From: Parvibaculum sp049651025
GTDB lineage: Bacteria; Pseudomonadota; Alphaproteobacteria; Parvibaculales; Parvibaculaceae
Assembly: GCF_049651025.1 (NCBI RefSeq)
Contig: NZ_JBASBH010000106.1
Location: 1-64,000, forward strand
Length of the DNA: 64,000 nucleotides
Direction: 5' to 3'
Shown: positions 61,854 to 64,000 of the stretch, in pieces
Numbering within the stretch: the first letter of the stretch is position 1
Layout: every line of letters starts with the position of its first letter
Position numbers and translations under genes: made by a program
Notes under the pieces: generated by a model
Told to the model about the DNA's origin: nothing
The model's input: only the letters and a program-made list of their open reading frames with translations
Databases searched by the model: none

Positions 61854-63851
61854 ATGAGCAAGGACGAAGCAGGCAAGGCGGCGGTGAAGAGCGACCAGCC
61901 CTGGATTTTCCGCACCTATGCCGGTCATTCGACCGCGCGTGCCTCGAACGAGCTTTATCGCACCAATCTGGCGCGCGGGCAGACGGGTCTTTCGGTCGCT
62001 TTCGATTTGCCGACGCAGACGGGCTATGACAGCGACCATGTTCTGGCGCGCGGCGAAGTGGGCAAGGTCGGCGTGCCGGTCAGCCATATCGGCGACATGC
62101 GCGCGCTGTTCGAGCAGTTGCCGCTCGACCAGATGAACACCTCGATGACGATCAATGCGACGGCGGCGTGGCTGCTGGCGCTTTACATCGCGGTGGCGGA
62201 TGAGCAGGGCGTTTCCCGCGCGAAGCTGCAAGGCACCGTGCAGAACGACATCATCAAGGAATATCTCTCGCGCGGCACTTATGTATTCCCGCCCGAGCCG
62301 TCGATGCGCCTCATCACCGATGTCGTCGCCTATACTTACCGCGAAGTGCCGAAGTGGAACCCGACCAATGTCTGCTCCTATCATTTGCAGGAAGCAGGCG
62401 CGACGCCGGTGCAGGAGCTTGCCTTCGCGCTCGCCAATGCCATCGCGCTTCTCGATCATGTGAAGGCGAGCGGGCAGGTGCCGGAAGCGGATTTTCCGCA
62501 GGTCGTCGGGCGCATTTCCTTTTTCGTCAATGCGGGCGTTCGCTTCATCACCGAAATCGCCAAGATGCGCGCCTTTGTCGATCTCTGGGACGAGATTTGC
62601 CGCGACCGTTATGGCGTGACCGATGCGAAGCTGCGCCGCTTCCGCTATGGCGTGCAGGTGAATTCGCTCGGCCTCACCGAGCAGCAGCCGGAAAACAACG
62701 TCTATCGCATTCTGATCGAGATGCTGGCCGTCACGCTGTCGAAGAAGGCGCGTGCGCGTGCCGTGCAATTGCCCGCATGGAACGAGGCGCTCGGTTTGCC
62801 GCGCCCGTGGGATCAGCAATGGTCGCTTCGCGCGCAGCAGATCGTCGCCTTCGAAACCGATCTTCTTCAGTATGAAGATATTTTCGACGGCAGCCATGTC
62901 ATGGACGCCAAGGTCGAAGCCCTGAAGGCGGAAGCGCGCGAAGAGCTGAAGCGCATAGAGGATATGGGCGGGGCCATCTCGGCAATCGAAAGCGCCTATA
63001 TGAAGGAGCAGCTTGTCAGTTCCAACACGGCGCGGCTTCAGGCCATCGAGACGGGCGAGCAGTCGGTCATCGGCGTCAATAAATATGTCGAGACGGCGCC
63101 CTCGCCGCTGACCACGGGCGAAGGCTCGATCATGGTCGCCGAAGACGGCGTCGAGGAAGGACAGATCGCACGGCTCGTTGCGTGGCGCGCGGCGCGCGAC
63201 GCGAAAGCCGTCGAGGCGGCACTGGCGGATTTGCGCCGCGCGGCAAAGGAAGGCCGCAATATCATGGAGCCGTCGATTGCCTGCGCGAAAGCAGGCGTCA
63301 CGACCGGTGAATGGGGCACGGCGCTGCGCAATATTTTCGGCGAGTATCGCGCGCCGACCGGCGTGTCGAAATCCGCGCGCAATGACGCGCCGGAACTCGA
63401 TCATGTGCGCGACATGGTCAATGCTGTGTCGGCGAAACTCGGACGCCGCCTGAAATTCCTCGTCGGCAAGCCGGGCCTTGACGGCCATTCAAACGGCGCG
63501 GAGCAGATCGCGGTTCGTGCCCGCGACAGCGGCATGGATGTCGTCTATGAGGGCATCCGTTTGACGCCCGCCGAAATCGTCGATGCGGCCGTCAATGGCG
63601 AAGTCCATGTGCTCGGCCTTTCGATCCTGTCCGGCAGCCATGTCGCGCTCGTCGCAGATGTGATGGCGCGCCTCAAGGAAGCAGGCATCACCATCCCCGT
63701 CATCGTCGGCGGCATCATCCCGCCCGAAGACGCCGAACGCCTGAAAGCCGCAGGCGTTTCTGCGGTCTATACACCGAAGGATTTCCAGATCACCGACATC
63801 ATGGAAGACGTGGTGAGGCTGGTGGACCCGGAGACGGAAGCGGCGGCTTAG
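61854..63851 (+). CDS. ecm: Ethylmalonyl-CoA mutase
   Basis: A 665-residue adenosylcobalamin-dependent mutase that converts ethylmalonyl-CoA to methylsuccinyl-CoA, between Ccr and Mcd. FRTYAGHSTARASNELYR near the start and FDLPTQTGYDSDHVLARGEVGK (about 55-76) are close to known Ecm proteins. The C-terminal B12-binding domain (about 535-660) has DGHSNG with lower-ligand H545 and GGIIPPEDA. The ATG at 61854 follows AGGAACTGGA; the upstream reading would include the regulatory element. Closest alternatives are methylmalonyl-CoA or isobutyryl-CoA mutase; fusion of both domains and sequence favour Ecm. Confidence 0.93.
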   Translation: MSKDEAGKAAVKSDQPWIFRTYAGHSTARASNELYRTNLARGQTGLSVAFDLPTQTGYDSDHVLARGEVGKVGVPVSHIGDMRALFEQLPLDQMNTSMTINATAAWLLALYIAVADEQGVSRAKLQGTVQNDIIKEYLSRGTYVFPPEPSMRLITDVVAYTYREVPKWNPTNVCSYHLQEAGATPVQELAFALANAIALLDHVKASGQVPEADFPQVVGRISFFVNAGVRFITEIAKMRAFVDLWDEICRDRYGVTDAKLRRFRYGVQVNSLGLTEQQPENNVYRILIEMLAVTLSKKARARAVQLPAWNEALGLPRPWDQQWSLRAQQIVAFETDLLQYEDIFDGSHVMDAKVEALKAEAREELKRIEDMGGAISAIESAYMKEQLVSSNTARLQAIETGEQSVIGVNKYVETAPSPLTTGEGSIMVAEDGVEEGQIARLVAWRAARDAKAVEAALADLRRAAKEGRNIMEPSIACAKAGVTTGEWGTALRNIFGEYRAPTGVSKSARNDAPELDHVRDMVNAVSAKLGRRLKFLVGKPGLDGHSNGAEQIAVRARDSGMDVVYEGIRLTPAEIVDAAVNGEVHVLGLSILSGSHVALVADVMARLKEAGITIPVIVGGIIPPEDAERLKAAGVSAVYTPKDFQITDIMEDVVRLVDPETEAAA

Positions 63852-63904
63852 CGAGATTCCCATTCACAATCTGCTACCCGCAAAAGGATAGGAGATCGAG
63901 CATC

Positions 63905-64000
63905 TTGAATATGCTTACGGCTGATGCTGCGGCTTGGGTTCAGGCGATCGGTTCTGTATTAGCCATCTTTGTCGCGGTTATCGTTGCCGCTTGGCAGAAT
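63905..64000 (+). CDS. Partial membrane protein at window end, unknown
   Basis: The reading frame runs off the window. The visible residues include LTADAAAWVQAIGSVLAIFVAVIVAAWQN, one TM helix near the N-terminus. The start could be TTG 63905, 10 bases after AGGAG, or ATG 63911. No family can be named from 30 residues. Confidence 0.45.
   Translation, partial: MNMLTADAAAWVQAIGSVLAIFVAVIVAAWQN

Noticed and set aside
61842..63488. A 548-codon open frame on the minus strand opposite ecm
   Set aside because: Antisense shadow of ecm; no recognisable domain.

Overview
The window reads as chromosomal DNA of an aerobic alphaproteobacterium of roughly 60% GC, densely packed, with frequent 4-base start/stop overlaps and convergent genes that meet or overlap. 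The gene set resembles Parvibaculum or a related genus, but that is an inference from gene content: DUF2125, TIGR02302 and MJ0042-zinc-ribbon proteins, a CpdR-type response regulator, a consensus CtrA site, a PHB cycle, a full-length ethylmalonyl-CoA-pathway trio (ccr, mcd, ecm), CYP153 and a class II ribonucleotide reductase. I see no insertion sequence, prophage, CRISPR array, tRNA or rRNA.

Layout. 1-0.2 kb: end of rpmF and its terminator. 0.2-6 kb: an M14-like peptidase, a four-TM protein, the p-aminobenzoate operon (pabB-pabA-pabC) and an alpha/beta hydrolase. 6-8.5 kb: 2,4-dienoyl-CoA reductase-like SDR, enoyl-CoA hydratase, an HTH protein and a small unknown. 8.6-13.3 kb: a PAS-GGDEF-EAL protein with a degenerate GGDEF, then phaR divergent from phaA-phaB. 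13.3-18.8 kb: cell-wall genes (DUF882, polysaccharide deacetylase), cupin, gloB, methyltransferase, metX-metW. 19-22 kb: chorismate mutase fusion-hisC-tyrA operon. 22-28 kb: DUF2125, chaC, ycaQ-like, VOC, creA, nrdJ. 28-33.4 kb: plsC, DUF218, ftsEX and, divergently, an MJ0042 protein-hpt-cpdR unit; a perfect TTAACC-N5-TTAACC CtrA site lies between the two. 33.4-39 kb: argH-lptM-lysA-TIGR02302. 39-45.8 kb: tlpA, methyltransferase, paired PAS proteins, hbd, etfAB, PduO-type adenosyltransferase, cytochrome b561. 45.8-47.8 kb: a LinB-like haloalkane dehalogenase, a PagL-like enzyme and a HIG1 protein. 47.8-53.6 kb: mcd, a BigR-type sulfide/persulfide detoxification cluster (blh, bigR, rhodanese, tauE) and ccr. 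53.9-64 kb: a degradation region with a diiron ferritin-like protein, Baeyer-Villiger monooxygenase, CYP153-type P450, two SDRs, an acyl-CoA dehydrogenase and ecm.

How the genes work together. CYP153, the BVMO, the two SDRs, the acyl-CoA dehydrogenase, the dienoyl-CoA reductase, enoyl-CoA hydratase, hydroxybutyryl-CoA dehydrogenase and EtfAB can turn hydrocarbons or cyclic ketones into acyl-CoA and acetyl-CoA. PhaA/PhaB then lead to hydroxybutyryl-CoA, which is either stored as PHB or fed by Ccr-Ecm-Mcd to C4/C5 precursors. Cobalamin is a theme (NrdJ, Ecm, adenosyltransferase).

The most interesting non-coding signals are: an identical 17-bp TTGC-N3-GCAACAA element before both ccr and ecm, with variants before phaA/phaR and etfB; three DnaA-box-like 9-mers before nrdJ; the CtrA site before ftsEX and the cpdR unit; a 35-bp dyad at bigR; and several dyads around the BVMO/P450/ferritin-like genes. 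I found no clearly new multi-gene system; the strongest candidates for something undescribed are this shared carbon-flux operator and the BVMO-CYP153 cluster.
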